DNA from: a bacterium
GTDB lineage: Bacteria > SM23-81 > DAOVCL01
NCBI GenBank assembly: GCA_029932675.1
Contig: JAOZPP010000004.1
Coordinates: forward strand, 1-64,000
DNA: 64,000 nt
Reading direction: 5' to 3'
Made by a program: the position numbers and the translations under genes. The notes under the pieces were generated by a model. It saw only the letters and a list, made by a program, of their open reading frames with translations, was not told the DNA's origin and did no database searches. Positions 7,471 through 15,775 of this stretch are shown piece after piece; position 1 is the stretch's first letter, and every line of letters begins with the position of its first letter.

Positions 7471-9156
7471 ATGACTAAAATATGCACGAAAAGTCTCTTC
7501 CTTCTTCTCTTCGTTTCTCTTTTTCTCCCCCTTTCCCTCTATGGGATAAAGCTAAGGGGGATTGAGATAAAGGGGGAAAGGGTCATCGGTGAGAAGGAGA
7601 TAAGAAAAGCACTCCCCTGGCAAAGGGGCAGGGACTATAGCCTCCAAGAGATAGAAAAGGGAATAGAGAGGGTCCTTGCCGAGTATAAGGAAAGGGGCTA
7701 CCTCTCAGCAAAGGTGGAGGTAAATATCGATGCCAATGGACTCCTTATCCTGTTTATTAACGAAGGCAATCCCACCCTCGTGGATAAGGTGGGATTTGAT
7801 GGCCAGAATTCCTTCACCTCAGAGGACCTCTTCCCCCTGTTAGAGACCAGGCCAGGAGGGAGGTTCAACCAGGAGATGGTGCGGAGGGATATGGAGAGGA
7901 TCATCGAATTCTATGAAAACCGGGGGTTCCCCTTCTGCGAGGTGGGCCTCTCCCATTGGGAGATGAAAGGGGATAAGATCAATCTCGGTTTTCACATAAT
8001 GGAAGGTCCCAGGGTAAAGATAGAGAAGATCAGGGTCGAGGGGAATAGCAAAACGAAGGACTCATTTATCAAAAGGATAAGCGGGATAAGCCCTGGGGAA
8101 TATTTCGCTCAAAGGAGGCTTACCCTGGCCAGGGCTAGGTTGGAGAAGACTGGATTATTTCTCAAGGTGGGAAGGCCTCTGCTCAGGGTCCTGGACGAGC
8201 CGCAGAGGGGAGAGATCGTCCTCCAGGTAGAGGAGAGGGCACACAACCAAGCAGAAGGCCTCCTCGGCTACTCTTCATCCCCCAAAGGGGGGATAAACGG
8301 GATGATCCACCTCTCCCTGGGGAACATCGCTGGAACGGGCAGGAGGGCGGAGCTAAGATGGCAAAGACTTAGCCGGAAGGAGTCCCAGATAGGTTTTGGC
8401 TATTGGGAACCCTTCCTTCTTAACCTTCCCTTAAGCTTAGGGGGGCAGTTAAAGGAGAGGGAGAAAAGGGGAGAATTCAACCAATTCTCCGCTTCTCTCA
8501 GCACAACCGTCCCCATTGGGGAGTGGATTAACTGGCAGGGGAAGGCTGGGTGGGAGAGGGTGATCTGGGATGACTCCTCGGCAAGTATGTATAGGTATAG
8601 CCTGGGGACCCTGGTCTCTATAGAGACCAGGGATTTCCCTCCCAACCCCAGAAAGGGGATCCTTTATCGCACCTCCTTGGAGTATGGCTGGAGGAGGGAT
8701 TACCTCCCTGACCAGGATTTTCCCCACAAAGGGTGGAACACAAGGATAGAATCAGATCTGGAATCCTCTCTCCTCTCTTTCCCCAATCAGGCCTTAAATT
8801 TAAGCCTCCACCTTGCCCAAATAAGGGGAGACCAACCTTCCATCCCCTTAAGCGATCAATTTGGCTTGGGAGGAGGAAAGTCAATCAGGGGATACGATGA
8901 GGAAGTCGCCCATGGATCGTTCGTGGCCTGGGTGAATCTCGAGTATAGATTCCTCTGGGGAAGGCTATCACGCATCTATCCCTTCCTTGACTATGGATAC
9001 TTCCGCTTTTTAGGAGGAGAGGGGAGGATGTGGGGTTATGGGTTTGGCCTCTCCCTTGGTTCCAAACGAGGGGTTGTGGGGTTGGATGTGGGTTGGGGAA
9101 GAGGAGCCGCCTTAGGCCAGGCTAAGCTCCATCTCAGACTGGTCAACAACTTCTGA
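7471..9156 (+). CDS. Omp85/BamA-TamA family outer-membrane assembly protein
   Basis: 561 residues: signal peptide (hydrophobic 8-24), POTRA-type domains, then a C-terminal barrel. POTRA features include LRGIEIKGERVIGEKEIRKAL (29-49), a KVGFDGQNSFTSEDL unit near 106 and KIRVEGNSKTKDSFIKRI near 187. The barrel has the family hallmark GLGGGKSIRGYDEE near 468, which corresponds to the conserved R-G-Y/F motif of the L6 loop, and ends with Phe. Omp85 proteins insert other barrels or translocate partners. At 561 residues and with about three POTRA domains it is shorter than typical BamA (about 800) and closer to TamA or a dedicated assembly factor. Its partner is probably the adjacent giant beta protein (inference). 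Confidence 0.85.
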   Translation: MTKICTKSLFLLLFVSLFLPLSLYGIKLRGIEIKGERVIGEKEIRKALPWQRGRDYSLQEIEKGIERVLAEYKERGYLSAKVEVNIDANGLLILFINEGNPTLVDKVGFDGQNSFTSEDLFPLLETRPGGRFNQEMVRRDMERIIEFYENRGFPFCEVGLSHWEMKGDKINLGFHIMEGPRVKIEKIRVEGNSKTKDSFIKRISGISPGEYFAQRRLTLARARLEKTGLFLKVGRPLLRVLDEPQRGEIVLQVEERAHNQAEGLLGYSSSPKGGINGMIHLSLGNIAGTGRRAELRWQRLSRKESQIGFGYWEPFLLNLPLSLGGQLKEREKRGEFNQFSASLSTTVPIGEWINWQGKAGWERVIWDDSSASMYRYSLGTLVSIETRDFPPNPRKGILYRTSLEYGWRRDYLPDQDFPHKGWNTRIESDLESSLLSFPNQALNLSLHLAQIRGDQPSIPLSDQFGLGGGKSIRGYDEEVAHGSFVAWVNLEYRFLWGRLSRIYPFLDYGYFRFLGGEGRMWGYGFGLSLGSKRGVVGLDVGWGRGAALGQAKLHLRLVNNF

Positions 9157-9306
9157 GCAGGTCAATGCTTCCTAATAGCACATTGAAAAAATGTTCTTAC
9201 TGAACAGCTCCTTTTCAGCCCAAAGCGGTGCTCCGCCGGTGGTAGATCCATATTCCGACACTCTGATTTCCATTTTATCCGCCGATAGCTGATGTTGGAT
9301 CAATCA

Positions 9307-10062
9307 CTACTTTCCAAATGCCAATGAGGACTGCAAAATCCAATTAGTAAATACCCCCAAAATAACTGCTATTAGAAAACTAATTAGTGTGCCTATTAAT
9401 ATGTACTCAGCCTCCTTTCGCTGGGCTGAGGAGCGGATTTCTCCAAACCGAAAGATCGATTTCGCCGCGATCAGGAACCCCACTGCTTCAAAACGTTTAA
9501 GCATAACAAAGATCAGTATTAAGATACGCTCTAATCGTCCAATCCACAGTCCAGCTTTCTCCAACCCTTGGGAAGAGAAATCTTCTATCTCCTTTCGCCA
9601 CGGTTCGGTAATCTTGTTGATCCACACACTCACTGGCCAGATTACTACAATCAAGGAAAGAACTACAGCCCAGAATTTCAGATTCAATGCTATTGAGTCC
9701 AGAAGTTCTCCGAAATCAACCTGCACCAGTAGTGCCCAAGAGCCCAAGATAACGATTAAATGTCCCAATTGATCCAGAAGGAAAGATCTAGCAGTGTTTT
9801 CCACTTTGGCCTTTAAACCGTCGAGAGCTATGTGGGAAATAAAAATGACCATTGGTAGCCAAATCACCCTCCAGAAACCGGCGAAAATGTAGGCGAGGGA
9901 TCCAGCTAACGCTCCATGCACATAAAGCCAACCAGAAGTCCATTTCTTCTCGAACCGATGTTCCACCCAGGAATCCATTTGAAATAAAAAATCGGCAATC
10001 AAGTGAGCAACAATTAAGCGGAGAAGTAAGGACAAATCGTTTTGACCAATTGGATTAATCAC
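9307..10062 (-). CDS. DUF3307 family membrane protein
   Basis: 251 residues with several hydrophobic segments (for example 16-28, 46-62, 66-80, 103-117, 132-150 and 226-246). The family signs are present: AHLIADFLFQ (19-28), a conserved HGALAGSL, SHIALDGLK and FLLDQLGHL. These polar residues inside membrane helices suggest a transport or enzymatic role, but no function is known for DUF3307. The start is GTG, with AGGGG about eight bases upstream inside a 23-bp repeat. It lies 44 bases after a SatD-family gene; SatD and DUF3307 genes are often neighbours, so they probably work together. Confidence 0.8.
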   Translation of the reverse strand: MINPIGQNDLSLLLRLIVAHLIADFLFQMDSWVEHRFEKKWTSGWLYVHGALAGSLAYIFAGFWRVIWLPMVIFISHIALDGLKAKVENTARSFLLDQLGHLIVILGSWALLVQVDFGELLDSIALNLKFWAVVLSLIVVIWPVSVWINKITEPWRKEIEDFSSQGLEKAGLWIGRLERILILIFVMLKRFEAVGFLIAAKSIFRFGEIRSSAQRKEAEYILIGTLISFLIAVILGVFTNWILQSSLAFGK

Positions 10063-10114
10063 TATAAGCCCCTGGCATTATATTGCCTTAATATAAGCCC
10101 CTGGCATTATATTG
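10063..10114 (-). repeat. two 23-bp direct repeats carrying a ribosome-binding site
   Basis: Copies at 10063-10085 and 10092-10114 are identical (TATAAGCCCC to TTATATTG), with a 29-bp period. On the minus strand each contains AGGGGCTTATA. The copy at 10063-10085 places AGGGG just ahead of the GTG start of the DUF3307 gene. The other copy overlaps the SatD stop codon, so the repeat duplicates the translation-start region. Confidence 0.8.
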
Positions 10115-10799
10115 AACTGTTATTATCCCCTGGTCTTATCCACTTATAAATCAGGTGTTCATATCGACGACACAACTCCTCAATGGCCCACCCTCCGGCG
10201 CTTTTTAAGCGTTGGCGCACCGCTGGTTGGGAAATACCAAATTCCTTAGCAGCCCTTTCTTGGCTTAAACCCCGAATTTGACCAAGTATTGCTTGGGCCT
10301 GTCCTGCTGACCACCTATTCACAAGAGCATCAAGCAAAGCACATTCTACATCAAGTTCAGCATCAACTTCTCTCCAGGGAGTGCGGATAAGTAAGCGCTC
10401 GTCCCCTCTCATCCTATCCAATATGGGCCCAGAGCGGCGGAATGCTTCACCATCTCCCTCGGCTACTCGGCCAGCAGGGAGAAAATCGATCGTTCCAATT
10501 CCCACGGCAATGCGTGCGTCCAACGCATAGCGACGCCGTTTTATTTCAAGGCCGTAGCGGACACTAGCCCGAATAATAATTACTACCCGGAGAGCAACTT
10601 CTGGTTTGGATAACACCCCCTGGAAACTATCTCCCCGATGTATTTCAAAAGGCGCCAATATTTCACCGGGTAGAATATCTCCGATGAGCTGAAATGAGGA
10701 TTTAAGCACTGACAATAAGTGGCTCCGTTGATTGACTTGAAGCTTTGATGAACCAACTATATCCCCTGTTATAACTGCATAGAGTTCCCTATCCCCCAT
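10107..10799 (-). CDS. SatD family protein
   Basis: 230 residues. The N-terminus, YAVITGDIVGSSKL (residues 7-20), is the SatD-family signature, and the middle (HRGDSFQGVL, then ARIAVGIGTID) resembles the cyclase-like fold of that family. The C-terminus has a helix-turn-helix, RAAKEFGISQPAVRQRLKSA, near 185, so the protein probably binds DNA. SatD was named from a streptococcal operon; its biochemical role is not established. It precedes and probably shares a transcript with the DUF3307 membrane gene, which suggests a sensor/regulator plus membrane partner. ATG start at 10799. Confidence 0.8.
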   Translation of the reverse strand: MGDRELYAVITGDIVGSSKLQVNQRSHLLSVLKSSFQLIGDILPGEILAPFEIHRGDSFQGVLSKPEVALRVVIIIRASVRYGLEIKRRRYALDARIAVGIGTIDFLPAGRVAEGDGEAFRRSGPILDRMRGDERLLIRTPWREVDAELDVECALLDALVNRWSAGQAQAILGQIRGLSQERAAKEFGISQPAVRQRLKSAGGWAIEELCRRYEHLIYKWIRPGDNNSSI

Positions 10800-10937
10800 A
10801 ACAGAAGTCTCCTATTTTTCTTTCAACTTAGTGCACTGGTGGCGCAAGCTTGCCGGAACACAGATGAACATAGATATACTAACCTCCTGGGGTTCTTCTA
10901 CCCGGTTTGTCGATTTAGGATGAAGCTTTATAAATTC

Positions 10938-12248
10938 CTATCCAAAGGGGAATTTAGGGATCCCCTTCTTACCCATCCTCTTCACCATCTTATCTATCAT
11001 CAAAAACTCCTTCAGGAGCTTGTTTACATCCTGAACAGAGGTGCCACTACCCCGTGCGATCCTCCTCTTCCTGCTTCCATCGATAAGCTGAGGTTTCCTC
11101 CTCTCTATTGGGGTCATAGAATTGATTATCGCCTCAGCCTTCATTAGTGCCCTCTCATCAAAGGTCGCCCCCCGTAAGGCCCCCCTCCCCCATCCAGGGA
11201 TTAGCTCCACCAGGGACTGAAGAGGACCAAGCCTCTTCACCTGCTTTATCTGATCCAAGAAGTCCTGAAGGGTAAATTCCCGTTTGAGGAGTTTGGCCTC
11301 CAGCTTCTTAGCCTCCTCTTGGCTGATCGACGCCTGGGCCTTCTCCACCAAGGTGACTACATCCCCCATCCCCAAGATCCGGGAGGCCATCCGATCCGGA
11401 TAGAAGATCTCCAAATCCTCCGGCTTCTCCCCTACCCCCACCATTCTGATTGGCCTTCCAGTGGCTGCTCTCATTGAGAGGGCTGCCCCACCCTGAGCAT
11501 CACCATCAAGCTTGGTGAGAATGATTCCATCAATACCTAACTTGGCTTCAAACTCGTCTGCTACCCGCACTGCTTCCTGGCCGGTCATCGCATCGGCCAC
11601 CAGGAGTATCTCCTCCGGCGCGATGGCCTTCTTTATTTGGCGCAGTTCCTCCATCATCTCCTCATCGATGTGTAACCTACCGGCGGTATCTAAGATGAGG
11701 AGGTCAAAACCTGAGCTCTGGACCCAGTTGCACGCCCTCTGGCAGAGCTTGACTGGATCCTCCCCCTTTGTAGGTGAATAGACCTCTACCCCCAAGCTTT
11801 CACCTAAGATCCTCAATTGATCAACTGCTGCTGGTCGATAAGGATCTGCTGGAACAAGAAGGGGCTTGAACCCCTGGGAATTAAACCTCTTGGCTAACTT
11901 TCCCGCAGTCGTTGTCTTCCCCGAACCTTGTAGACCAACCAACATAATCTTTGAGCCCCGCGTAGGCCGAAGAGGAGAAGGTTGCCCCCCCAAAAGCTCG
12001 ACAAGCTGATCATAGACGACCTTGATCACCTCCTGTCCCGGGGTTATGCTCTGGGTAACCTCCCTTCCAATGGCCTCCTCCTCCACCCTCGCGATAAACT
12101 CCTTGGCCACCTTATAATTCACATCGGCCTCCAAGAGCACCTTCCTCACCTCCCTCAGGGAATCGGAGATGTTCCTTTCGGTGAGCTTTCCCCTACCGAG
12201 TATCTTCTTGAAGGCCCCATTTAGCCTATCCCTAAGCTCCTCAAACAT
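10938..12248 (-). CDS. ffh: signal recognition particle protein Ffh (SRP54)
   Basis: 436 residues, standard Ffh length. N-domain helices (1-95) are followed by the GTPase domain with P-loop GLQGSGKTT (105-113), DTAGR near 191 and [14 protein letters not shown] near 248. The methionine-bearing M domain (about 300-430) ends in [11 protein letters not shown]. It binds signal sequences on ribosomes and SRP RNA and delivers them to FtsY at the membrane. Its start overlaps the end of leuD by 8 bases, so it is the last gene of a dadD-like, leuC, leuD, ffh transcript. No SRP RNA gene was recognised nearby. Confidence 0.97.
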   Translation of the reverse strand: MFEELRDRLNGAFKKILGRGKLTERNISDSLREVRKVLLEADVNYKVAKEFIARVEEEAIGREVTQSITPGQEVIKVVYDQLVELLGGQPSPLRPTRGSKIMLVGLQGSGKTTTAGKLAKRFNSQGFKPLLVPADPYRPAAVDQLRILGESLGVEVYSPTKGEDPVKLCQRACNWVQSSGFDLLILDTAGRLHIDEEMMEELRQIKKAIAPEEILLVADAMTGQEAVRVADEFEAKLGIDGIILTKLDGDAQGGAALSMRAATGRPIRMVGVGEKPEDLEIFYPDRMASRILGMGDVVTLVEKAQASISQEEAKKLEAKLLKREFTLQDFLDQIKQVKRLGPLQSLVELIPGWGRGALRGATFDERALMKAEAIINSMTPIERRKPQLIDGSRKRRIARGSGTSVQDVNKLLKEFLMIDKMVKRMGKKGIPKFPFG

Positions 12249-12735
12249 ATCTCTTCCTCAGGTGAGCTAATAAACCACCATCCCTTAGTATGCCCATCAC
12301 AAATTGGGGAAAAGGGGGGAAATCGAAGACAGAGCCCTCTAAGGTTATCCTATGGGCCTTCAAATCGACCTCAATCCTTTCTCCCCCTTGGGTAACCCTC
12401 ACCAGCTCAGGGAGCACGATGGCGGGGAGCCCTTGGTTTATGGCATTGCGGTAAAAGATGCGGGAGAATGATATGGCAACAACAGCCCCCACCCCTGCGG
12501 CGACGAGACAGGTAGCTGCCTGTTCTCTGGAACTGCCACAGCCGAAGTTTCTTCCGGCCACAATCACATCCCCCTTCTTCACCCTTTGAACAAAATTAGG
12601 GTCTAAATCCTCCAGCGCATGCTTGGCCATCTCTCGGGGATCCTTCAGCGTATAGGTGTATTTCCCAGGGAAGATGACATCTGTGTTTACATCGTCACCA
12701 TACTTAAATACCCTACCTCTAATGATTTCCTCCAT
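12241..12735 (-). CDS. leuD: 3-isopropylmalate dehydratase/homoaconitase small subunit
   Basis: 164 residues from the ATG at 12735. The frame stays open upstream to 12798, but that part does not look like the family. Signature features are [21 protein letters not shown] near the start, [14 protein letters not shown] (the swivel-domain substrate loop) and [20 protein letters not shown]. It swivels onto the iron-sulfur large subunit to complete the active site for hydroxy-acid isomerisation in leucine biosynthesis or a related chain-elongation pathway. AGGAGGG stands 3 bases before the ATG. leuC lies 110 bases upstream, and ffh begins within its last 8 bases. No leuA or leuB is in the window. 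Confidence 0.92.
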   Translation of the reverse strand: MEEIIRGRVFKYGDDVNTDVIFPGKYTYTLKDPREMAKHALEDLDPNFVQRVKKGDVIVAGRNFGCGSSREQAATCLVAAGVGAVVAISFSRIFYRNAINQGLPAIVLPELVRVTQGGERIEVDLKAHRITLEGSVFDFPPFPQFVMGILRDGGLLAHLRKRYV

Positions 12736-12845
12736 ATCCCTCCTCAAGGAAAGAACAAGTGAAATGTGAACCGCTCGAGGGACCACTGCCCGGAGCAAAC
12801 GAATTTGTCATCACTTTCCAGCAGTTCCATCTCTTCGCTTAGCTA

Positions 12846-14105
12846 TTATCCGAGAAACTTCCTTGGATCGGTTATCCTCCCCTCCACTGCAGAGGCGGCG
12901 GCAGTGGCTGGACTGGAAAGATAGATCTCCGCCTCCTTACAACCCATCCTCCCTTGAAAGTTGCGGTTGGCAGTGGAGAGACAGACCTCCCCAGGCGCCA
13001 ATGCCCCTTCATGGGCCCCTAAACAGGGGCCACATCCCGGATTCATAACCAGGGCTCCACTTTCCACCAAGGCCTCAACTATCCCCCCTTTCAGGGCCTC
13101 TTTGTAGACCTTCCAAGAGGCAGGGAAGATAAGGAGCCTCGTCCCCTTTTTAACCTTTCTCCCCTGGAGGATGTGGGCGGCAACCTCAAGATCCTCTATC
13201 CTCCCATTAGTGCAGGTACCAATGAGAACTTGATCTAATGGCTTCCCCTCTAATTCCTCTATAGATCGCACATTATCCACAGTGTGGGGACAGGCTACCT
13301 GGGGACTTAAATGGGAGATATCGTAGGTATAGACCTTGGCATAGTGGGCATCTGGATCAGCAGAGATGGATTCATATTCCCCTTTAGCCTTTCCCTTGAG
13401 CCAATCTTTTAGTTTATCATCTGGTTCAACTACCCCATTCTTTGCTCCCATCTCGGCTGCCATATTGCAGAGCACCATCCGGTCGGAGATCCCCATCTCT
13501 CTCACGGCCTCCCCAGCAAACTCCACTGAATGGTAAAGGGCTCCATCTGCCTTTAGATCACCGATTATGTGGAGGATCACATCCTTGGAGTAGACGCCTA
13601 AGGGGAGGGTCCCCTCTATATTGATCCGGATGCTCTCTGGGACCCTGAGCCATATCTCGCCTGAAGCCCAGATGGCTGCCATCTCTGAGCGACCAATGCC
13701 CGTAGAGAAGGCCCCAAACGCCCCATAGGTAGTGGTGTGAGAATCTGCTCCCAAGATGAGCTGGCCAGGAAAGGCAAAACCCTCTTCAGAGAAGACTTGA
13801 TGACATATCCCCCAGTGGAGATCAAAGAAGTTGGTAATCCCCTGATCTTTCACGAACTCCCTAATTACCTTATGGTTTGTGGCATAGCGATAGTCTGCTG
13901 CCGGAACACAGTGGTCTAAAACAATGACGATCTTCTCCCTGTCCCAGACCCTCCCAGCTCCCAGGGAGGTAAACTTCTGGGAGATGTCCGCAGAATTGTC
14001 GTGGGAAAGCACCCTATCCGGGGAAAGGGTCAATATATCTCCAGGAAGGACTTTCTTTCTCTTCCCCTTCTTGGCAAATATCTTTTGGGCAAATGTCTGG
14101 CTCAT
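12846..14105 (-). CDS. leuC: 3-isopropylmalate dehydratase/homoaconitase large subunit
   Basis: 419 residues, the shorter LeuC/HacA type found in archaea and many anaerobes. Aconitase-family features: DHCVPA (65-70), LGADSHTTTYGAFG near 118, LIGTCTNGRIEDL near 293 (first cluster cysteine) and NPGCGPCLGAHEGAL near 351 (two further cysteine ligands of the 4Fe-4S cluster). It isomerises 2-isopropylmalate or a homologous acid together with LeuD. The ATG overlaps the stop of the upstream deaminase gene (ATGA arrangement, 14102-14105), which means translational coupling. Which substrate is used cannot be told from sequence alone. Confidence 0.93.
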   Translation of the reverse strand: MSQTFAQKIFAKKGKRKKVLPGDILTLSPDRVLSHDNSADISQKFTSLGAGRVWDREKIVIVLDHCVPAADYRYATNHKVIREFVKDQGITNFFDLHWGICHQVFSEEGFAFPGQLILGADSHTTTYGAFGAFSTGIGRSEMAAIWASGEIWLRVPESIRINIEGTLPLGVYSKDVILHIIGDLKADGALYHSVEFAGEAVREMGISDRMVLCNMAAEMGAKNGVVEPDDKLKDWLKGKAKGEYESISADPDAHYAKVYTYDISHLSPQVACPHTVDNVRSIEELEGKPLDQVLIGTCTNGRIEDLEVAAHILQGRKVKKGTRLLIFPASWKVYKEALKGGIVEALVESGALVMNPGCGPCLGAHEGALAPGEVCLSTANRNFQGRMGCKEAEIYLSSPATAAASAVEGRITDPRKFLG

Positions 14106-15421
14106 CTCCCCACCTCCTTCTGGAGGAGGGGAACTATCCTCTTCGCCTCCTGTTTAACCCCATCCTCCTCAATATTGAGAACCCTTCCCCCTTGGTAGAG
14201 CACCTCCCCCCCCACTATGACCACTTCCACCTCAGAAGATTGAGTTGCATAGACCAATGTAGAGAAGATCTCTTCAGGGGAAAGGAGGTGGTTAGGGTTA
14301 AGGACTACCAGATCGGCCATTTTCCCTTCCTCAATCGATCCTATCTCCCTCTCCAACCCCAAAGCCTCAGCTCCCCCCAAAGTAGCCATCCGAAAAGCTT
14401 CCTCAGCCCCTAATGCTTGAGGACCCTCTATTACCTTCTGCAAAAGGGCGGCCAACCGCAGTTCCCAAAAGCCATCCAGGCTATTGTTACAGGCAGCTCC
14501 ATCTGCACCAATGGAGATAGAGATCCCCTTTGCCTTCATCTGACAGATACGGGCAATCCCTGAGCCAAGCTTTAGATTTGAGGATGGACAATGGAGGACC
14601 CTGGTCTTCGTGCGGGCCAGAATATCCATCTCCCCCTCATCAAGCCAGATGCAATGGGCCAAAAGTAACCTCTCTCCAGTAAGGCCAAGCTTATCCAAAT
14701 ATTCTATCTCCCCCATTCCCTTAGCCCTCCCCACTGACTCTATCTCCTCCCTGGTTTCCGCAGCATGGGTATGGATGAGGATCCCCTTCTCCCTCGATTC
14801 CTCCCCCACTTTCTCTAAGAGGTTCTCTGAACAAGAAGGGGCAAACCGGGGAGCAAAGCAGCCCCTCAGCCTCCCCTCCCCCCTTCCCCTCCACTCCTCC
14901 CAAAGCTTAAGGCTCTCCTCCAAGGACTCTTCGGCGGTTTCCCTCAATCCTTCTGGAAGGTTATCCCCCGCGTCCATCATTGCCTTGCCGATCACCGCCC
15001 TAATGCCTGATTCCTCCGCTGCCTTGAAGGTCATCTCAGTGTGCCTTACCGTCTCCATAGTTAAGATAGTTGTCGTCCCCCCGCGGATTAACTCTATTAA
15101 CCCCAACAGTGCGGAGATGTAGACAGAATCGGGGAAGTGGGCCGCTTCCAGTGGCCATATCCTCTTCTGCAACCACTGAGAGAGGGGAAGTTCCTCGGCC
15201 ATCCCGCGGAAGATCGTCTGACAGAGGTGGATGTGGGTCTGCACCAACCCAGGGATGACAACCTTGCCCTGGACATCCAAGACCTTCATCTCTGAGGAGG
15301 GAGCTATCTCCCCTATACTGGCGATCCTTCCGTCCTTGATAAAGAGATCCCCTTCTATTACCCCCCTGGGGCCCATCGTCACCAGAAGGCCCCCTCTAAT
15401 CAAAATGGGAACAGAGTTCAT
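14102..15421 (-). CDS. amidohydrolase, 5'-deoxyadenosine/methylthioadenosine/SAH deaminase type
   Basis: 439 residues of the cytosine-deaminase-like amidohydrolase group. Metal-site features are THIHLCQ near 62-68, THAAETREEIES near 218, LLLAHCIWLD near 252 and GADGAACNN near 306; RVLHCPSSNLKL near 274 is typical of the MtaD/DadD/SsnA branch. It should hydrolytically deaminate an adenine nucleoside such as 5'-deoxyadenosine, a by-product of radical SAM enzymes, or S-adenosylhomocysteine. A divergently oriented radical SAM gene begins 354 bases away, which fits a salvage role (inference). It is first in the leuC-leuD-ffh cluster. Confidence 0.85.
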   Translation of the reverse strand: MNSVPILIRGGLLVTMGPRGVIEGDLFIKDGRIASIGEIAPSSEMKVLDVQGKVVIPGLVQTHIHLCQTIFRGMAEELPLSQWLQKRIWPLEAAHFPDSVYISALLGLIELIRGGTTTILTMETVRHTEMTFKAAEESGIRAVIGKAMMDAGDNLPEGLRETAEESLEESLKLWEEWRGRGEGRLRGCFAPRFAPSCSENLLEKVGEESREKGILIHTHAAETREEIESVGRAKGMGEIEYLDKLGLTGERLLLAHCIWLDEGEMDILARTKTRVLHCPSSNLKLGSGIARICQMKAKGISISIGADGAACNNSLDGFWELRLAALLQKVIEGPQALGAEEAFRMATLGGAEALGLEREIGSIEEGKMADLVVLNPNHLLSPEEIFSTLVYATQSSEVEVVIVGGEVLYQGGRVLNIEEDGVKQEAKRIVPLLQKEVGR

Positions 15422-15476
15422 CTTTTAACCATCCCTTCCATACCCTCCTCTTTGCCGGGGGTACAACATCCTCTCA

Positions 15477-15507
15477 CGTTTCGGAGTTTCTCAGAAATTC
15501 CGAAACG
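15477..15507. repeat. 31-bp interspersed palindrome, copy 1
   Basis: Arms CGTTTCGGAGTTTCT and AGAAATTCCGAAACG meet around a single base, with one mismatch. Related palindromes are at 15700-15728 and 20928-20958. All three lie between genes and share the plan TTCGGAATTTCT-n-AGAAATTCCGAA or a G-poor variant. Confidence 0.7.
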
Positions 15508-15699
15508 CATAAATATCAGCATAACAGCAGTAAATTCGATAGCTTCAGCCCAAAATATACCCCCTGTCGGGGAGGAAGTCAAGGCAAAAGGGGATAAACT
15601 ACCCTCTGCGGTTCCCAAATTGCTTCAGCCAAAGGGGGTAGCTCGTTAGGCTCGCTAAATTCTCCAGAGGGGCCATCCCTCCGGCAAACATCCCCTAAC

Positions 15700-15728
15700 C
15701 TTTGGAAATTCCTTAAAAATTCCAAAAG
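15700..15728. repeat. 29-bp interspersed palindrome, copy 2
   Basis: CTTTGGAAATTCC and an imperfect inverted partner AATTCCAAAAG. It lies 10 bases upstream of the -35 box of the radical SAM promoter, so it could also be an operator. It is a more diverged member of the family at 15477-15507. Confidence 0.5.
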
Positions 15729-15738
15729 TTTAAATAGC

Positions 15739-15767
15739 TTGACATTTGGGTAAAAAAGGTGTATCTT
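15739..15767 (+). promoter_or_regulatory. sigma-70-type promoter of the radical SAM gene
   Basis: TTGACA (15739-15744), a 17-base spacer and TATCTT (15762-15767). Transcription would start near 15774, two bases before the ATG at 15776, so the mRNA would be nearly leaderless. Confidence 0.65.
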
Positions 15768-15775
15768 TAGTGCCT

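Larger units (their letters stand above)
15422..15775. other. divergent intergenic region, no protein gene seen
   Basis: 354 bases between the deaminase (minus) and the radical SAM gene (plus). It holds two palindromes of one family (15477-15507 and 15700-15728), a GC-poor spacer and the radical SAM promoter. A 21-base piece at 15654-15674 recurs inverted at 21052-21071 with one mismatch and one indel. Short open frames here look like chance. Confidence 0.6.

Noticed and set aside
14610-15122. 170-codon plus-strand frame
   Set aside because: Antisense to the deaminase gene, whose family motifs are unmistakable; it looks like a shadow frame.
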